This document shows positions 54,269 to 62,904 of a DNA stretch of 64,000 bases, piece by piece. Each line of letters starts with the position of its first letter. The first letter of the stretch is position 1. The notes under the pieces were generated by a model, which made no database searches, was not told the origin of the DNA, and saw only the letters and a list, made by a program, of their open reading frames with translations. The stretch is from the NCBI GenBank assembly GCA_029202385.1, contig CP119314.1:3536501-3600500 (forward strand), written 5' to 3'. The translations under genes and the position numbers were made by a program. The stretch comes from Candidatus Sphingomonas phytovorans. GTDB lineage: Bacteria > Pseudomonadota > Alphaproteobacteria > Sphingomonadales > Sphingomonadaceae.

Positions 54269-55884
54269 TGGCCACCGCCGTTTCCGCCAACAAGGCAGAG
54301 CTGATCGCGATCGCGAATGCCGTCGCCGCCGAGAAGATGATCGACAAGGGCATCGTGATCGAGGCGATGGAGGACGCGATCCAGCGCGCCGCCCGTGCCC
54401 GCTATGGCGCCGAGAACGACATTCGCGCCAAGCTCGATCCGAACTCCGGCGACCTGCGCCTGTGGCGCGTCGTCGAGGTGGTCGAGGCGGTCGATGATTA
54501 TTTCAAGCAGGTGAACCTGAAGGAAGCGCAGAAGCTTCAGGCGGGCGCGGTCGTCGGCGATTATATCGTCGATCCGCTGCCCCCGATCGAGTTCGGCCGC
54601 ATCGCCGCCCAGGCCGCCAAGCAGGTGATCTTCCAGAAGGTCCGCGATGCCGAGCGCGAGCGCCAGTATGAAGAATTCAAGGATCGCATGGGTGAGATCA
54701 TCACCGGCGTGGTGAAGCGCGTCGAGTTCGGCCATGTCGTGGTCGACCTGGGCCGCGCCGAGGGCGTCATCCGCCGTGACGCACAGATCCCGCGCGAGAT
54801 CGTGCGCGTCAACGACCGCATCCGCGCGCTGATCCTGAACGTCCGCCGCGAAAATCGCGGGCCGCAGATCTTCCTCAGCCGCGCGCACCCGGACTTCATG
54901 AAGAAGCTGTTCGCGCAGGAAGTGCCCGAGATCTACGACGGCATCATCGAGATCAAGGCAGCCGCCCGCGACCCGGGCAGCCGCGCCAAGATCGGCGTCA
55001 TCTCGCATGACAGCTCGATCGACCCGGTCGGCGCCTGCGTCGGCATGAAGGGCAGCCGGGTCCAGGCAGTCGTGCAGGAAATGCAGGGCGAGAAGATCGA
55101 CATCATCCCCTGGTCGCCCGACACCGCGACCTTCGTCGTCAACGCGCTTCAGCCGGCATCCGTGTCGCGCGTGGTGATCGACGAGGAAGAGGACCGCATC
55201 GAGGTGGTCGTTCCCGACGATCAGCTCAGCCTCGCCATCGGCCGCCGCGGCCAGAATGTCCGCCTCGCCAGCCAGCTCACCGGCAAGGCGATCGACATCC
55301 TGACCGAGGCCGATGCCTCCGAGAAGCGCCAGAAGGAATTCCTGGAGCGCACCGAGATGTTCCAGACCGAGCTCGACGTCGACGAGACGCTGGCCCAGCT
55401 GCTGGTCGCCGAAGGCTTCGGCGCGCTGGAAGAGGTCGCCTATGTCGAGGCCGACGAAATCGCCTCGATCGAAGGCTTTGACGAGGATCTCGCCGCCGAG
55501 CTGCAGAGCCGCGCGACCGAGGCGCTCGAGCGCCGCGAGGAAGCCAACCGCACGCTGCGCCGCGATCTGGGCGTGTCGGACGATCTCGCCGCGATGCCCT
55601 ACATCACCGAGGCGATGCTGGTGACGCTCGGCAAGGCGGGCATCAAGACGCTTGACGATCTCGCCGATCTCGCGACCGACGAGCTGGTGCAGAAGAAGCG
55701 CCAGGAACCGCGCCGCCGCAACGAGGACGCCCCCAAGCGCCCCGAGGACAAGGGCGGCGTGCTCGGCGAGTACGGCCTGAGCGAGGAGCAGGGCAACGAG
55801 ATCATCATGGCAGCGCGCGCCCACTGGTTCGAGGACGAGGAGGCACCTGCCGCCGACGCCGAGACCACGGACGAGGAAGCGTAA
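54268..55884 (+). CDS. nusA: Transcription termination/antitermination factor NusA
   Basis: A 538-aa RNA-polymerase-binding factor: N-terminal domain (1-135), S1 domain (about 140-200, GVVKRVEFGHVVVDLGRAEG), two KH domains (GACVGMKGSRVQAVVQE; LAIGRRGQNVRLASQLTG) and C-terminal acidic helix-hairpin-helix repeats (LLVAEGFGALEEVAYVEADE; LGKAGIKTLDDLADLATDEL). It controls pausing, termination and antitermination. It is cotranscribed with rimP in the classic order. Confidence 0.97.
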   Translation: MATAVSANKAELIAIANAVAAEKMIDKGIVIEAMEDAIQRAARARYGAENDIRAKLDPNSGDLRLWRVVEVVEAVDDYFKQVNLKEAQKLQAGAVVGDYIVDPLPPIEFGRIAAQAAKQVIFQKVRDAERERQYEEFKDRMGEIITGVVKRVEFGHVVVDLGRAEGVIRRDAQIPREIVRVNDRIRALILNVRRENRGPQIFLSRAHPDFMKKLFAQEVPEIYDGIIEIKAAARDPGSRAKIGVISHDSSIDPVGACVGMKGSRVQAVVQEMQGEKIDIIPWSPDTATFVVNALQPASVSRVVIDEEEDRIEVVVPDDQLSLAIGRRGQNVRLASQLTGKAIDILTEADASEKRQKEFLERTEMFQTELDVDETLAQLLVAEGFGALEEVAYVEADEIASIEGFDEDLAAELQSRATEALERREEANRTLRRDLGVSDDLAAMPYITEAMLVTLGKAGIKTLDDLADLATDELVQKKRQEPRRRNEDAPKRPEDKGGVLGEYGLSEEQGNEIIMAARAHWFEDEEAPAADAETTDEEA

Positions 55885-55890
55885 GCTCAG

Positions 55891-56118
55891 ATGCCATTTG
55901 TCAGCATCCGGATCGCGGGCACCGCGACGCACGACCAGAAAGCGGGGATCGTCGCCGACGTGACCCGTTCGCTGGTCGAGCGCCTCGGCAAGAACCCGGC
56001 TGCGGTGCAAATCGTGATCGAGGAAGTCGCCACGGAGAATTACGGCGCGGGCGGGCAGCTGATCGCCGACCGCGATGCGCCGAAGAGGGAGGACGCGCAT
56101 GCGGTTCCCTCACAATGA
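55891..56118 (+). CDS. 4-oxalocrotonate tautomerase-family small protein
   Basis: A 75-aa protein starting MPFVSIRIAG, with the catalytic Pro1 exposed after removal of Met, as in 4-OT tautomerases, and the helix/strand pattern EDQK-like HDQKAGIVADVTRSLVERLG, AVQIVIEEVATENYGAGG. The 4-OT fold with Arg residues is short but complete. It sits 6 nt after nusA, within the translation operon, which is an unusual place; it is not a normal member of that operon. Confidence 0.85.
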   Translation: MPFVSIRIAGTATHDQKAGIVADVTRSLVERLGKNPAAVQIVIEEVATENYGAGGQLIADRDAPKREDAHAVPSQ

Positions 56119-56181
56119 GGCGCTAGGGCTTCAGACATCGCTTCGTCGGCCTGGACCCGGTTTCGGGTCAGGAAGGCGCGC

Positions 56182-56226
56182 GCATGCCCGACTCGCTCCA
56201 TCACCTCGGAACGATTCCGGCGTGAC
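56182..56226. repeat. Remnant of dispersed repeat family A inside the nusA-ylxR gap
   Basis: GCATGCCCGACTCGCTCC and CGGAACGATTCCGGCGTGACG resemble the two ends of the family A element without its centre. A small hairpin GACCCG-GTTT-CGGGTC lies just before it (56154-56169). Confidence 0.4.
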
Positions 56227-56250
56227 GATTGTGGCGAAAGGGCTCGCGCG

Positions 56251-56961
56251 ATGACCGCCGCCGACCCGATCCGCCGCTGCATCCTGGTGGGCGATCGCGC
56301 GCCGCGCGCCGCCCTGGTGCGGCTCGCGCTGTCGCCCGATGGCCATGTCCTGCCCGATGTCCGCGCCAAGGCGCCCGGCCGAGGGGCCTGGATCGGCATG
56401 ACGCGCGCCGAGCTGGAAACCGCGATCGCCAAGGGCAAGCTCAAGGGTGCGCTCGCCCGCGCGTTCAAGACCGGCCCGGTCCTGATCCCGGACGACCTGC
56501 CCGCGCTGGTCGAAGCGGCGCTGGAACGTGCCGCGCTCGACCGGCTCGGCCTCGAATCCCGTTCAGGCGGGCTGCTGATCGGTTCCGACCGGATCGAGAC
56601 CGCCGCCCGTTCCGGCAAGCTGCGCCTGCTGCTTCACGCCGCCGATGCGGGCGAGGACGGCAACCGCAAGCTCGACCAGGCCTGGCGAGTCGGCAACGAC
56701 GAGGAAGGCAGCGGCCTGAGGGGCTTGGCGCTGCCGGTATCGCGCACCATATTGGCCGTGGCACTAGGCCGCCAAAATGTGGTACACATAGGCCTGACTG
56801 ATCCCGATGCGGCGAAGCGGGTGGGCGAAGCGCTCCATCGCTGGCTGCATTTTATCGGCCCTGACCCGAGTACAGCGCCTTGCGAAACGATATCGCAGGG
56901 CGCAACGCCGTTTGAAACCGAACCGACGGGCAGTGGCACGCCCGATACGGCCGAAGATTGA
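56251..56961 (+). CDS. ylxR: YlxR (DUF448) family protein, long form
   Basis: A 236-aa protein. The N-terminal DUF448/YlxR domain (RRCILVGDRAPRAALVRLALSPDG, AKAPGRGAWIGMTR) is followed by an L7Ae-like part (ALERAALDRLGLESRSGGLLIG). It lies between nusA and infB in the conserved operon order. YlxR is RNA-binding and linked to ribosome-related functions, but its precise role is not settled. The last 40 residues are an acidic, unstructured tail. Confidence 0.9.
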   Translation: MTAADPIRRCILVGDRAPRAALVRLALSPDGHVLPDVRAKAPGRGAWIGMTRAELETAIAKGKLKGALARAFKTGPVLIPDDLPALVEAALERAALDRLGLESRSGGLLIGSDRIETAARSGKLRLLLHAADAGEDGNRKLDQAWRVGNDEEGSGLRGLALPVSRTILAVALGRQNVVHIGLTDPDAAKRVGEALHRWLHFIGPDPSTAPCETISQGATPFETEPTGSGTPDTAED

Positions 56962-56977
56962 CCTACGAGGAATTTGA

Positions 56978-59716
56978 GTGAGCGATATCGACAACGAAAA
57001 GCCGAAACTGGGCATGCGCGCACCGCTGTCGGTGAAGCGCACGGTCGAGACCGGCAAGGTGAAGCAGAGCTTCAGCCATGGCCGCTCGAACACGGTGGTC
57101 GTGGAAGTGAAGCGCAAGCGCATCCTGGGCCGCCCCGGTGAGGCCGAGGCCCCCGCGGTCGAAGAGGTGCAGGCCCCCGAGCCGGTCGCCGTCGCAGCCC
57201 CGGTGCGCGCGCCGGAGCCGCCACGCCCAGCGCCCGTCTCGCCCGCCAATTCCCTGCTGTCGCGCCAGGAGCTTCAGGCCAAGCTGCTGCGCGAGGCCGA
57301 CGAATCGCGCATGAACGCGCTCGAGGAAACGCGCCGCCGCGAAGAGCGCGAGCGCCTTGAGGCAGTCGAGGAAGAACGCCGCCGGGCCGAGGAAAATCGC
57401 CGTGCCGGCGACGCCCCGGATTCAGCCGCCGCCCCCGATCCCGTGCCGGCACCGGAGCCCGAGCCCGCTCCCGCAGCGGCCCCGGCATCTGCCCCGGCAC
57501 CCGTCAGTCCCGCACCGGCGCCCGTCGCCACGGCAGCGCCCGCGCCCGTCGCGGCACCCGCCCCGACGCCGGTTGCTCCGCCGCCCCCAGCGCCGATCAG
57601 CGTGACGCTTGATCCGCGCATGCCGGCGCCGCGCCTCTTCACCCCGGTCGCACGCCCCGAGCGTCCGCGCCCGCCGCCCCCGCCGCCGCCCGCTCCGGCA
57701 GCCGCCGCCACGCCGGCTCCGGCGCCGTCGGGCTCGGCAGCGCCCAAGCGCCCCGGCCCGGGCGTGCCCGTCAACGACAGCCCCAACCGTCCGCAACAGC
57801 GCGACCGCAAGGGCGACGACCGCCGCACCGCCGGCAAGCTCACCGTCAACCGCGCCCTAGGCGAGGGTGACGGCGCCCGTGCCCGCAGCCTCGCGGCGCT
57901 GAAGCGCGCCCGCGAGAAGGAACATCGCCGGATGGGCGGCCCGCGCGAGGCGCAGGCCAAGCAGATCCGCGACGTCGTGGTGCCCGAGGCGATCACCGTC
58001 CAGGAACTCGCCAACCGCATGGCGGAAAAGGGCGCCGACCTGGTCAAGGCGCTGTTCAAGATGGGCATGCCCGTCACGATCAACGCGACGATCGACCAGG
58101 ACACCGCCGAGCTGCTGGTGACCGAGTTCGGCCACAACATCACGCGCGTCAGCGATTCGGACATCGATCTCGCGATCGAGACCGATGCCGATGCCGATGA
58201 GACGCTTCAGCCGCGCCCGCCGGTCGTGACGATCATGGGCCATGTCGACCACGGCAAGACCTCGCTGCTCGACGCCCTTCGCGGTACCGACGTGGTCAAG
58301 GGCGAGGCCGGCGGCATCACCCAGCATATCGGCGCCTATCAGGTCACGCTGAAGGACAAGTCGAAGATCACCTTCCTCGACACGCCGGGCCATGAGGCCT
58401 TCACCGAAATGCGCGCGCGCGGCGCCAACGTCACGGATATCGTGGTGCTGGTCGTGGCGGCCGATGACGGCCTGAAGCCCCAGACGATCGAAGCGATCAG
58501 CCACACCAAGGCGGCCGGCGTGCCGATGATCGTGGCGATCAACAAGGTCGACAAGCCCGAGGCCAATCCGCAAAAGGTCCGCGAGGCGCTGCTTCAGTAT
58601 GAAGTCGTCGTCGAGGAAATGTCGGGTGACGTGCAGGACGTCGAGGTCTCGGCGCTCAAGAAGACCGGGCTCGACGAGCTGATCGAGAAGATCCAGCTCC
58701 AGGCCGAACTGCTCGAGCTCCGCGCCAATCCGGATCGCGCCGCCGAAGGCACCGTGATCGAGGCGAAGCTCGACAAGGGGCGCGGCCCCGTGGCCACCAT
58801 CCTGGTCAATCGCGGCACCCTGAAGGTCGGCGACGTGTTCGTCGTCGGCGCCGAGAGCGGCAAGGTCCGCGCGATGACCAACGACAAGGGCCAGCAGATC
58901 AAGGAAGCCGGCCCGTCGATGCCTGTCGAAGTGCTTGGCCTGTCGGGCGTACCGCGCGCCGGCGATCCGCTGTCGGTGGTCGAGAACGAAGCGCGCGCCC
59001 GTGAGGTCGCCGAATATCGCCAGAGCGTGATCACCAGCAAGCGCACCACATCGGCCCCGGCCAGCCTCGAGAGCATGTTCTCCGCGCTCAAGGACAAGCA
59101 GGCGATCGAATATCCGCTCGTCGTCAAGGCCGATACGCAGGGCTCGGTCGAGGCGATCGTCAATTCGATCAACAAGATCTCGACCGACGACATCAAGGCC
59201 CGCGTGCTGCATTCGGGCGTCGGCGGCATCACCGAGAGCGACGTCACCCTGGCGGGCGCGTCGGGCGCGCCGATCATCGGCTTCAACGTCCGCGCCAACG
59301 CCAAGGCACGCGAGATCGCCGAACGGCAGAAGGTCGCGCTCAAATATTATGACGTGATCTACGACCTGATCGACGAGATCCGCGCCGGCATGGCGGGCGA
59401 GCTTGGCCCCGAGGCATTCGAGACGGTCGTCGGCCGTGCCGAAATCCGCGAGGTCTTCTCGGCCGGCAAGCATGGCCGTGCCGCCGGCCTGCTGGTGGTC
59501 GACGGCTATATCCGCAAGGCATTGAAGGCCCGCATCACGCGCGACGACGTCATCATCTACAATGGCGAAATCGCGTCGCTGCGGCGCTTCAAGGACGATG
59601 TGGCCGAGGTTCGCGCCGGGCTCGAGTGCGGCGTGACCTTCGCCAGCCACACCGACATCAAGCCGGGCGACTTCCTCGAAACCTATGAAGTCGAGCTGCG
59701 CGAACGGACGCTGTAG
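56978..59716 (+). CDS. infB: Translation initiation factor IF-2
   Basis: A 912-aa GTPase that brings initiator tRNA to the 30S subunit. GTG start at 56978 behind GAGGA. A long Pro/Ala-rich N-terminal region (about 45-260, with a PPPPPPP stretch) precedes the IF2_N domain. The G domain starts with [14 protein letters not shown] at about 420, then DTPGHEAF and NKVDKP; domains II-IV follow, ending in ELRERTL. The N-terminal region is of the size seen in other alphaproteobacteria. Confidence 0.97.
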   Translation: MSDIDNEKPKLGMRAPLSVKRTVETGKVKQSFSHGRSNTVVVEVKRKRILGRPGEAEAPAVEEVQAPEPVAVAAPVRAPEPPRPAPVSPANSLLSRQELQAKLLREADESRMNALEETRRREERERLEAVEEERRRAEENRRAGDAPDSAAAPDPVPAPEPEPAPAAAPASAPAPVSPAPAPVATAAPAPVAAPAPTPVAPPPPAPISVTLDPRMPAPRLFTPVARPERPRPPPPPPPAPAAAATPAPAPSGSAAPKRPGPGVPVNDSPNRPQQRDRKGDDRRTAGKLTVNRALGEGDGARARSLAALKRAREKEHRRMGGPREAQAKQIRDVVVPEAITVQELANRMAEKGADLVKALFKMGMPVTINATIDQDTAELLVTEFGHNITRVSDSDIDLAIETDADADETLQPRPPVVTIMGHVDHGKTSLLDALRGTDVVKGEAGGITQHIGAYQVTLKDKSKITFLDTPGHEAFTEMRARGANVTDIVVLVVAADDGLKPQTIEAISHTKAAGVPMIVAINKVDKPEANPQKVREALLQYEVVVEEMSGDVQDVEVSALKKTGLDELIEKIQLQAELLELRANPDRAAEGTVIEAKLDKGRGPVATILVNRGTLKVGDVFVVGAESGKVRAMTNDKGQQIKEAGPSMPVEVLGLSGVPRAGDPLSVVENEARAREVAEYRQSVITSKRTTSAPASLESMFSALKDKQAIEYPLVVKADTQGSVEAIVNSINKISTDDIKARVLHSGVGGITESDVTLAGASGAPIIGFNVRANAKAREIAERQKVALKYYDVIYDLIDEIRAGMAGELGPEAFETVVGRAEIREVFSAGKHGRAAGLLVVDGYIRKALKARITRDDVIIYNGEIASLRRFKDDVAEVRAGLECGVTFASHTDIKPGDFLETYEVELRERTL

Positions 59717-59717
59717 G

Positions 59718-60119
59718 ATGATTCGGTTGCGGACCGGCGCGGCACTGGGCCTTGGCCTGGTGCTGGCCGGCTGCGGCGAGCCGACGATCGAATGGCAGCG
59801 GGCGGCATCGCGCGACGGCCAGTATATCGCGACCGCCGAATATGATGCGCCGGTGCTCGACAGGAAGGACACCTATGTCTTTCTTCAGTCGGGCTGGCTC
59901 TTCACCCGCTCCGTAGTGTATCGAAGCCATATGCGCGATTGCGTCATATTGCGCTGGACCGGCCCGCGCGCGCTGACGATCAGCCATCTTTCCGCCGTGC
60001 CGACGAAGCGCGAGCCTGAATGGAAACCGCTCTGGGGTGGCGAGCCGGTAAAGATCACCTATCGCGACTTCAACATGGTCGGGCTGACGCTCCCCCCCGA
60101 ATGTATGGTGAACCGATGA
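59718..60119 (+). CDS. Small lipoprotein between infB and rbfA
   Basis: A 133-aa exported protein: [21 protein letters not shown], where LAGC is a good lipobox. The mature part ([27 protein letters not shown]...) shows no known domain. It starts 1 base after the infB stop and overlaps rbfA by 4 nt (ATGA), so it is translated with the ribosome genes. I do not recognise the family. Confidence 0.78.
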   Translation: MIRLRTGAALGLGLVLAGCGEPTIEWQRAASRDGQYIATAEYDAPVLDRKDTYVFLQSGWLFTRSVVYRSHMRDCVILRWTGPRALTISHLSAVPTKREPEWKPLWGGEPVKITYRDFNMVGLTLPPECMVNR

Positions 60120-60517
60120 GACCCGCAGAAACCCCCGAGACCCGCTCAGTCCGCATCCTCCGCGTCGGCGAGCAGGTGCGCCACACGCTGGCCGAGATCC
60201 TCGCGCGCGGCGACGTGCATGACGAGACGCTGGCGAAGCATGTCGTCACCGTCACCGAGGTGCGCATGTCGCCCGACCTGCGCCACGCCACCGTCTTCAT
60301 CAAGCCGCTGCTCGGCAAGGACGAGGAAGCAGTGCTGAAGGCGCTGCGCACCAACACCGCCTATCTCCAGCGCGAGGTCGCCGCGCGGGTGAACACCCGC
60401 TACGCGGCCAAGCTGAAGTTCATCGCCGACGAAAGCTTCGACGAGGGCAGCCATATCGACAAGCTGCTGCGCGACCCGCATGTCGCGCGGGATCTGGAGC
60501 AGGACGACGAGGGCTGA
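60116..60517 (+). CDS. rbfA: 30S ribosome-binding factor RbfA
   Basis: A 133-aa KH-like protein that binds the 16S rRNA during 30S maturation: [20 protein letters not shown] ... [22 protein letters not shown] ... [28 protein letters not shown]. All characteristic segments are present. It overlaps the lipoprotein gene by 4 nt. The stop TGA forms part of the palindrome GGGCTGATCAGCCC with the stop of the converging membrane-protein gene. Confidence 0.96.
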   Translation: MRPAETPETRSVRILRVGEQVRHTLAEILARGDVHDETLAKHVVTVTEVRMSPDLRHATVFIKPLLGKDEEAVLKALRTNTAYLQREVAARVNTRYAAKLKFIADESFDEGSHIDKLLRDPHVARDLEQDDEG

Positions 60518-61012
60518 TCAGCCCGCGCGCCACGCCCGTGCCTGCCGGATCAACAGGACACAGCTGGCCCACAGGATCGCCGCGGCGCCAAGACCGGTGA
60601 CACCCACACGCTCTGGCCCCGGCAACAGCAACGCGGCGAGGCCGAGCGCGACCAGCGCAGCGCCGGTCGCATAGTAGAGCGGCAACGGGATACCGCGCGC
60701 GAGCGGCAGGAAATGCAGCCCGACGACGATCGCGATCACCGGCGCGACCGCATCCTGTGCCCCGATATTCATGCAGACATTGGCCGCGACGAAGATCGCC
60801 ACGCCTTCGACCGCACTCCAGATACCGACCAGCCGGCCGACATTCGGGTTGCGCGATGGTTCGGTGCCGGTCGTGCGAAGGCCCCAGCCGATCAGCGCCC
60901 CCGAAATGACCGCCGCGACAGCCAGCACCGGCAATGGCAACCCGGAACCGACCGCGCCCACCATGAACCAGATGGCAGCGAAGATGTTGAGAACCCAGAT
61001 ACCGCCGCGCAT
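60518..61012 (-). CDS. Integral membrane protein of unknown function
   Basis: A 164-aa protein with about five hydrophobic helices (LPLPVLAVAAVISGALIGWGL, IWSAVEGVAIFVAANVCMNIG, APVIAIVVGLHFLPLARGIPLPL, and two in the C-terminal third). No family is recognised. Transcribed against rbfA, its TGA sits next to the rbfA stop in one palindrome. Confidence 0.72.
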   Translation of the reverse strand: MRGGIWVLNIFAAIWFMVGAVGSGLPLPVLAVAAVISGALIGWGLRTTGTEPSRNPNVGRLVGIWSAVEGVAIFVAANVCMNIGAQDAVAPVIAIVVGLHFLPLARGIPLPLYYATGAALVALGLAALLLPGPERVGVTGLGAAAILWASCVLLIRQARAWRAG

Positions 61013-61082
61013 AGGCCGCCTTTCGTTGCGATTGTCCGTTTACCAAGAGGCATGCAGCCGTTCCACATCGATTGACACAAGT

Positions 61083-61106
61083 CGCGGTAAGACGCATCTT
61101 ACCGCG
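61083..61106 (+). promoter_or_regulatory. Operator of the vapBC-like operon, next to the start codon
   Basis: CGCGGTAAGA-CGCA-TCTTACCGCG, a perfect 10-bp inverted repeat whose last base directly precedes ATG 61107. A TTGACA (61072-61077) is 17 nt upstream of CATCTT, so the -10 lies inside the operator. This fits autorepression by the AbrB/VapB antitoxin and a leaderless or near-leaderless mRNA. Confidence 0.65.
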
Positions 61107-61397
61107 ATGGCCGCAAGGACATCTCTCTCGGCGAAGGGCCAGGTCGTCATCCCGAAAGATGTCCGCGATGCTCTCGGTTACAAACCGGGCCAGGCCTTCG
61201 ACGTGGTCAGGACGGATGGCGGCATCCTGTTACGTCCCCTGGCGCGAAAGAGCGGCAGGACCACCGGGCAGATCGTGGCGGAGATCCGGGCGCTTTATCA
61301 GCATGAAGGCCCGCCTGTGACGATCGAGGAAATGAACACGGCGGTCGATGCCCTGTTCGCGGCCAGGAGCGTCGATATGAATCAGGGCGATTCCTGA
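61107..61397 (+). CDS. AbrB/SpoVT-type antitoxin (VapB-like)
   Basis: A 96-aa antitoxin: MAARTSLSAKGQVVIPKDVR DALGYKPGQAFDVVRTDGG is the swapped-hairpin AbrB DNA-binding domain (split here for length), and the C-terminal half (TGQIVAEIRALYQHEGPPVT) would embrace the toxin. Stop TGA at 61395-61397 overlaps the probable start of the toxin gene. It probably binds the operator at 61083-61106 and represses the operon. Confidence 0.9.
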   Translation: MAARTSLSAKGQVVIPKDVRDALGYKPGQAFDVVRTDGGILLRPLARKSGRTTGQIVAEIRALYQHEGPPVTIEEMNTAVDALFAARSVDMNQGDS

Positions 61398-61783
61398 TTC
61401 GCGCCGTCGATACCAATATTCTGCTGAGGCTGATGACCGGCGACGATGCCGGGCAAGCGCGCGTCGCGGAGTCGATCGTCGACGAAGATTTCATCGTCAC
61501 CGCGACGGTGCTGGTTGAAACGGCATGGGTGCTTCGTTCGCGCTATGGCTGGACCCGCGCGATGCTGGTGCGGGGCCTGCGCATGGTAATCGACCTGCCG
61601 CATGCGATCAGCGTTCCGGACCACGCCGTCTGGGCGATCGACCGGCTGGAAGCGGGCGCTGATTTTGCCGACATGATGCATATCGCCTCTGCCGCCGGCG
61701 CCACACGCTTCGCCACCTTCGATCACGGCATCGCGACGAAGACGGGCGCGTCCTCCCCCATATCAATCGAGACACTCGCCTGA
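61394..61783 (+). CDS. PIN-domain toxin (VapC-like), probably initiated at CTG
   Basis: A 129-aa RNase of the PIN family if started at CTG 61394: (M)[20 protein letters not shown], with the catalytic acids Asp6 (VDTN), Glu42 (VLVETAW), Asp93 (DFADMMH) and Asp110 (ATFDHG). No ATG, GTG or TTG lies in frame between the antitoxin stop and ATG 61433; a start there would give 116 aa and lose the first catalytic Asp. The CTG overlaps the antitoxin TGA by 4 nt (CTGA), exactly where ATGA would be expected. Initiation at CTG is therefore likely. It overlaps tdk by 1 nt. Confidence 0.82.
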   Translation: MIRAVDTNILLRLMTGDDAGQARVAESIVDEDFIVTATVLVETAWVLRSRYGWTRAMLVRGLRMVIDLPHAISVPDHAVWAIDRLEAGADFADMMHIASAAGATRFATFDHGIATKTGASSPISIETLA

Positions 61784-62361
61784 TGGCCAAGCTCTATTTC
61801 TACTATGCCTCGATGAATGCAGGCAAATCGACCACCCTGCTCCAGGCCGATTTCAACTATCGCGAGCGCGGCATGCGGACCCTGTTGTTCACCGCGGCGA
61901 TCGACGACCGATTCGCCGCCGGGACCGTCACCTCGCGGATCGGGCTTGGCGCCGATGCGGTCGCGTTCGAGCGCGATACCGACCTCGCCGCGATCGTGGT
62001 ACGCGACGGCGAGGAGCCGCCGGCGTGCGTGCTAGTCGACGAAGCGCAGTTCCTGACCGCGGCACAGGTCGACCAGCTTGCTTCGCTTGCCGATTTCCAC
62101 AACGTGCCGGTGCTCGCTTATGGCCTGCGCACCGATTTCCAGGGCCAGTTGTTCGAGGGATCGGCACGGCTGCTGGCGATCGCTGATTCGCTGATCGAGA
62201 TCAAATCGGTCTGCGCCTGCGGGCGGAAGGCGACGATGAACATGCGGGTGGATGCCAATGGCAATCCGATCCGCGAGGGCGCCCAGACCGAGATCGGCGG
62301 CAACGACCGCTATGTCGCGATGTGCCGGCGGCACTTCATGGAGCGTACAGCCGGGCTATAG
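61783..62361 (+). CDS. tdk: Thymidine kinase
   Basis: A 192-aa cytoplasmic kinase of the TK1-like class, phosphorylating thymidine in the salvage pathway. Walker A-like [13 protein letters not shown] at 9-21, DEAQFL catalytic glutamate region, and the zinc-binding cysteines VCACGRKA with CRRHF. Start ATG 61783 overlaps the toxin stop (TGATG), so translation is coupled to the vapBC operon, which is an odd pairing. Confidence 0.95.
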   Translation: MAKLYFYYASMNAGKSTTLLQADFNYRERGMRTLLFTAAIDDRFAAGTVTSRIGLGADAVAFERDTDLAAIVVRDGEEPPACVLVDEAQFLTAAQVDQLASLADFHNVPVLAYGLRTDFQGQLFEGSARLLAIADSLIEIKSVCACGRKATMNMRVDANGNPIREGAQTEIGGNDRYVAMCRRHFMERTAGL

Positions 62362-62417
62362 TATCGGGGTGATTGTCCGCCCGGCCGTTTCGGGCGGCCG
62401 AGTCGAGGAACGCCGCG

Positions 62418-62801
62418 ATGCGCAACCCTATCCTGCTCGTTCTGCCCCTGGCCGCGTTTTGCGCCGTCGCCGCGACGGCCCAGACGCCCCCTGCCACCGG
62501 CATGGCTACGCCCGGCCAGCCAGCCACGATCCCGTTCGTTCGGCTCGGGGGAATCTACGACTTCCAGGCCGATGGCGACCGGGCCGTCTATCTCCAGGAC
62601 AACAGCCGCAAATGGTATCATGCGACCATCCTGGGTCCCTGTATCGGCCTGACCTTCGCCAACCGCATCGGCGTGAAGACGCGCGGGACGGAGTCGCTCG
62701 ACCGCTTCGGGTCGCTGCTGGTCGACGGGCAGGAATGCCAGATCGACCAGCTGGTGACGAGCGGACCGCCGCCGAAAAAAGCGAAGAAGCCGAAGCGCTG
62801 A
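62418..62801 (+). CDS. Exported hypothetical protein (DUF6491-like)
   Basis: A 127-aa protein with an N-terminal signal peptide (MRNPILLVLPLAAFCAVAATAQ). The mature part (IPFVRLGGIYDFQADGDRAVYL ... GRNLC-like GPCIGLTFANRIGVKTRGTE ... GQECQIDQLV) has two cysteines that could pair and looks like the DUF6491 family as I remember it; function unknown. It ends with a Lys-rich tail. An imperfect hairpin follows at 62806. Confidence 0.75.
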   Translation: MRNPILLVLPLAAFCAVAATAQTPPATGMATPGQPATIPFVRLGGIYDFQADGDRAVYLQDNSRKWYHATILGPCIGLTFANRIGVKTRGTESLDRFGSLLVDGQECQIDQLVTSGPPPKKAKKPKR

Positions 62802-62805
62802 GAGT

Positions 62806-62843
62806 CCGTTTGAAAATTCGCGAGAGAGCGAATTTCAAAACGG
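62806..62843 (+). terminator. Terminator-like hairpin
   Basis: CCGTTTGAAAATTCGC (62806-62821), loop GAGAGA, GCGAATTTCAAAACGG (62828-62843): a nearly perfect 16-bp stem in an AT-richer stretch directly after the DUF6491-like gene, ending the upstream transcription unit. Confidence 0.6.
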
Positions 62844-62904
62844 TACCGGCGCATTCCGGCCAAACGCTGAGCCCGCGCTGGCGAAGCCGTGGCCGCATCG
62901 CTAG

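Noticed and set aside
53905..56100. 731-aa open frame antisense to rimP/nusA, with similar long antisense frames opposite infB, dnaE-type and other genes
   Set aside because: These are shadows of GC-rich codon structure; composition is biased, no ribosome sites or domains are seen.
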